From: Cokeromyces recurvatus
Lineage: Eukaryota > Mucoromycota > Mucoromycetes > Mucorales > Mucoraceae
Assembly: GCF_025118155.1 (NCBI RefSeq)
Contig: NW_026251392.1
Span: 620,001-684,000 of the forward strand
DNA length: 64,000 nucleotides
Direction of reading: 5' to 3'
Part shown: piece after piece, positions 60,332 through 64,000 of the stretch
Position numbering within the stretch: the stretch's first letter is position 1
How the letters are laid out: every line of letters starts with the position of its first letter
Program-made: the position numbers and the translations under genes
The notes under the pieces: model-generated
Database searches by the model: none
The model's input: the letters and a program-made list of their open reading frames with translations, nothing else
What the model was told of the DNA's origin: nothing

Positions 60332-60943
60332 TTATCAGCCGTTCAGATTGATTACGTAATAAATATGTTAATTTTTGCTCTCCTTTTTTTTTTATTTATT
60401 TATTTTCGTCGGGAATTAAAATAAATAAAATGTGAATATTCCATCTACAAATATTTGATTTGTGAGCAAAGCTACTTTTATAATTTCCGTTCAATCATTG
60501 TACGTATAAATGTATATCCAAAAGATGATTTAAAGGCAATTGAGACCAATTTAAAAGAAAGAACACTAAAGGAACAGCCTTTCTTTTAGTTGATATGCGC
60601 AAAACTATAATTGTAGACATTTTAAAGTCAATCCTTTACTTGAAAAAAAAAAAAGACTAAAAATACAATAGATCAAATTAAAGCCATTTTCTTCGATCCA
60701 AGGACTTGTGCATTTAATCTACTACAGCAACTAATGATAATACACGCATATATACCTTTATTACCTTAATACAAGCGTATTTTTTCTTAAATAAATATAT
60801 ATATAACATATGTTCTCCTATATTAATTTGAGCCGAGAAAAATAAGAAGTATGCCATTATTTAAATATATTCTTTTTAATTTTAATTTTTTGTCTTTTTT
60901 TTTTTTTTTTGCCTTTTTATTTTTTTTCTTATTGATAATAAAA
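60332..60943. other. Intergenic stretch before the PAK kinase
   Basis: About 600 bases of AT-rich spacer and T-rich leader. An ATG at 60851 in frame would prepend a hydrophobic T-run-encoded stretch to the kinase and is not used. Confidence 0.5.
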
Positions 60944-62762
60944 ATGACTCTAACACATCAATTGGATTCAACTCCATATCATATTGAACAAACATTAAAG
61001 AAAAAGGAGCCGATCATTTCTTATCTTGCAGAGATAGAAGAACAATCAAACTATCCGAGTGTTTCATATAACAACAGACAAAATTATAAAAAGAATACAA
61101 AACTAATCAACAAGATTATAAGTAAGAAAAAAAAACCCCCCAAGAAATAGATGGATATTATTATGTATTTATTTAATATATGCTTCTTATAGAAGGGATC
61201 TTTTATTCAAAGAAAATGATTATATCTTGGCCTTTTGATGCCGTTCATAAATTACATATACGATTTGATGCTGAAGCAGGTGATATGACAATTGGAGAAG
61301 GACCTAACTGGGAAACATGTAAGTTTAATCCCAAATAAATAAATAAATAATGAAAAGGGGTAAGAGAGAGAGAGAGAGAGAGAGGAAAGAGCTACTTGCT
61401 TGATTTCAATCATTCATTCATTCATTCATGCTTTCATATATTTATATAGCTGGATTTGGTTGTCGACGATTGGATATGCTCTTGTCTACCTTTATAAAGC
61501 GACTCTATGTCGAACTAGAAAAAGATGCTCAACAACAAGATATGCCAAATGAACAAGAAAATGATGAAAATATGAAACGAAAAACCATGACAACTCAAGA
61601 AGCTATTGTTGAATTAAAAAAGCTCTGTATAGAAGAAAATCCATATTTAATCTATAGAGACATGATAGAAATAGGTGAAGGGTAATAGTAAAGATCACAA
61701 GAAAGAAAGAAAGAGAATAAATATTTATATTTATATACATATTAGTGCTTCAGGCTCAGTATATAAAGCATATAGAAGGAATTATAATTGTAAAGAAGGT
61801 CTTCACAAGATACAACCAGTTGCAATCAAGCAAATACATTTAAGACGTCAGATAAGAAAGGACTTGATTGTAGAAGAAATCAAGATGGGTAAAGAAAAGG
61901 TTTGTCATAAGAATATGGTTCGTCATTTAGAATCTTACATTTGGAAAAATGATGTCTGGATTGTGATGGAGTATATGGAAGGTGGTAGTTTGACAAATAT
62001 TGTACTGCTTAAAAATATGTCCGAGACTATGATTGCCGCTGTATGCTTAGAGGTACTCCAGGGTCTTGACTATCTTCATTCAAAGGGTATTATTCATCGA
62101 GATATCAAAAGCGACAATATATTAATTAGTAAAAGAGGTGAAATTAAGCTTTGTAAGTTTTAAATTAGATGATATATATATACATGTGTGTATGTATGTT
62201 AAGGCCTCATTCGTTTCTTTAAACTCTTTTTTTTTTTTTTTTTCCTTCCTCAAAAGCTGACTTTGGCTATTGTGCAAGGATTGATAACGAAAATATGAAA
62301 CGAACAACACTTGCTGGTACATCTTGTTGGGTAAGGACACCTGTGATATTTCATAATTATTACTATATAACTCATATATATATATATATATATGCATATA
62401 CATTTATATAGATGGCGCCTGAAATTGTTTTAAGAAAAAAGTATGGCCCTAATATAGATATTTGGTCCTTGGGTATTACCACGATAGAAATGGTGGAAGG
62501 TACACCTCCTTATCTTGATAGTCCAGATAGAGCATTGCATTTACTTAAAACACATCGAATGCCTCCTTCATTAAAGAAACCTTATCAATACTCTGCTGAC
62601 CTTCGTGATTTTTTATGTCAATGTCTCCAGTTTGATGCTGAAAGGAGACCTTCGGCTGCTGAATTGCTAAAACACCCCTTTTTATTGAAAGCTTCTTCTT
62701 TAACTGAACTTGTGCCACTTGTAGAATTAGCACAACAAAAGCGTGAAAATGGGAAAATTTAA
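60944..62762 (+). CDS. PAK/Ste20-family protein kinase with CRIB-like region
   Basis: Exons 60944-61121, 61193-61318, 61450-61681, 61746-62152, 62257-62330 and 62412-62762 give 455 aa. PAK kinases are Ser/Thr kinases activated by Cdc42/Rac. The p21-binding segment (about 70-85, IISWPFDAVHKLHIRFD) keeps the I-S-x-P and H-x-x-H pattern of CRIB. Kinase motifs: GEGASGSVY (177-185), VAIKQ with Lys207, HRDIKSDN with Asp298, SDFGYCA with Asp316, and GTSCWMAPEIV as activation loop. The FLCQCLQFDAERRPSA block closes the domain. It is compact compared with Ste20 and Cla4; no PH domain is seen. No glycine-rich C-terminal G-beta-binding motif is visible. Confidence 0.93.
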
Positions 62763-62902
62763 CTATTATTTTATGTTTAAAGAAGCAATAAAAAAAAATA
62801 TTATTATTATATAAATAAAAAATTCCAAAAAAAAAAATATACAATGCTATTTTATAAAGCCAAATTCGGTTTCTTTTTTGTAGATGAGGATAGGTAAATA
62901 CA

Positions 62903-64000
62903 TTAATTTTGTCTTATTTTCTGTCGTTGTTCATTCACCACTCTTGTCACATCCTCAAGATTACTCTCAGCACGTTGAATCATCTTATTTAATTCTGTCA
63001 TATGTTTATCGAGTTTTTCTTTTGCTGTTTTCGATATCTTAATTGCATCATCCCAAATGGCTTCTTGCTCTTTAGAATCTTTTACAATAGGAATTTTCAC
63101 ATGCTCTACCCTTTCATTATCTGGATCAATACGCCCTAACCAAGCCCAAAGGTCCTCTTCTTCTTGATGATGAGGTGATGCCTTTGAGACATGCTCAACT
63201 AGGCCATGATTTTTATTTAAGCCAATAGTAGAACGACTTAATTCATTCAACCGTTGCTCTACAAATGCCATTTTTCTAGCAACGTATATATTGATACATA
63301 CCATGATCAAAAGACAAAACAAGATAAAGTGAGCTGCGCGTGGTGAACTTAGGGTATCGATGATAGAGGTGACATTATCTGCAAGCTTATTAGAAACCAT
63401 GCCTAATAGTTGATGCACAATGGATTCATGTGTATTATCCTGTTTATGACCGAGTTCAGTTGAAGATAAATGACGAGATGTCTTATGTCTTCTTCTCTTT
63501 TTATGTCGTTTGCCATTAGAACGTTTCTCTGGATCGTTAGAATGCTCTTTAAGATGAGCACGTAATGCTGCATCAAGATCCTTATAATAGGTCTGTTGTC
63601 CATCAATGCTTGCCTTTTCAATTGTTGCTAAAACCAAAAAAAAAGGCATCGTTTTAGTGGCATTTCAATATATATAAATATATATATATATAATGTGTGT
63701 GTGTAAAACTTACACTTTAACCATGAAGATTTGGTAAAGTCAACTAGAACTGTGACTAGAACTCTTACTTTTCCTTTTCCAGCCCAAGTTAAACAAGTAC
63801 GTGTTTTACAACTAAAAGAACTACCAGAAGGAACATCAGGTGTTAATGTAGTAACCATGACAGATACAAACTTTTGAAAATCTTGATAAAGTACATCTTG
63901 AGTAATATAACATTTTGTTGATTTAGGTCCAATGGAACCATAAAGTGGTTTAATATAGGTCAATTCTCTAGTAGACTTTATATCTCCTTCTCCCTTTTTC
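62903..64000 (-). CDS. VASt-domain (Lam/GRAMD1-like) sterol-transfer protein, C-terminal part
   Basis: Partial: the gene enters from beyond 64000. Minus-strand exons here are 64000-63714 and 63627-62903. The visible 337 residues begin inside the VASt (StART-like) domain: GDIKSTRELTYIKPLYGSIG, then GPKSTKCYIT and GKGKVRVLVTVLVDFTKSSW. VASt proteins sit at ER contact sites and shuttle sterols between membranes. After a basic linker (KRHKKRRRHKTSRH) comes a membrane segment (HFILFCLLIMVCINIYVA), then a coiled coil (KEKLDKHMTELNKMIQ) to the stop. A GRAM domain would be expected upstream, outside the window. Confidence 0.9.

Noticed and set aside
1..64000. CRISPR arrays, rRNA or tRNA genes
   Set aside because: No regularly spaced direct repeats, rRNA-like blocks or cloverleaf-like sequences were noticed; a tRNA scan would be needed to be certain about small tRNAs.

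Overview
The window looks like nuclear DNA of a zygomycete-type fungus, most likely Mucoromycota/Mucorales. The support is: an AT-rich base composition; dense short GT-AG introns (mostly about 40-100 nt) in almost every gene; long homopolymer and microsatellite tracts between genes; a CotH-family spore/cell-surface protein, a sestrin and a WDR91 homologue; and Tc1/mariner relics and gag-like fragments of a style familiar from Mucorales. The species is not determined. Gene models were built by hand: splice sites were placed so that the reading phase closes exactly through each gene and family motifs are restored. None was checked against transcripts. No rRNA, tRNA, CRISPR array or operon was seen.

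Layout, 1-18 kb: a Ser-rich unknown protein (+), a secreted CotH-family protein (+), a GH47 alpha-mannosidase (-), a decayed Tc1/mariner transposase (-), an OCIA-like protein with a polyglutamine tract (-), a broken acyl-CoA carboxylase carboxyltransferase (+), an RBMS-type RNA-binding protein (+) and a Pus8/Pus9-like tRNA pseudouridine synthase (-).

18-40 kb is a housekeeping block: ribosomal protein eL42 (-), the scaffold nucleoporin Nup192/Nup205 (+), eS6 (-), eIF4E (+), eS7 (+), a Ras GTPase (+), an Ulp2/SENP6-7-like SUMO protease (-), an unknown Cys/coiled-coil protein (-) and Arp3 (+). 40.3-47.4 kb is a repeat island: a truncated gag-like ORF, four LTR-like repeats of one family (two forward, then two reversed), a TA-flanked Tc1/mariner-type MITE, an intact spliced 370-aa gene of unknown function and an orphan ORF between two of the repeats. 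47.8-64 kb is again gene-dense: sestrin (+), WDR91 (-), TIA1/Pub1-type RNA-binding protein (-), a Rho-family GTPase with a repeat-encoded Ser/Thr insert (+), homoserine dehydrogenase (+), Erg27 3-keto sterol reductase (+), a PAK/Ste20 kinase (+) and the C-terminal part of a VASt-domain sterol-transfer protein (-), cut by the window edge.

Several genes touch common processes, though nothing shows coregulation: translation (eL42, eS6, eS7, eIF4E, the pseudouridine synthase), actin and polarity signalling (Ras, Rho, PAK, Arp3), sterol handling (Erg27, VASt protein), and nutrient/endolysosome control (sestrin tail-to-tail with WDR91). The most unusual material is the repeat island with its intact 370-aa gene, the GH47 gene with a 14-nt microexon and an apparent GC-AG intron, the Rho GTPase insert, and the sestrin lacking the expected active-site histidine.
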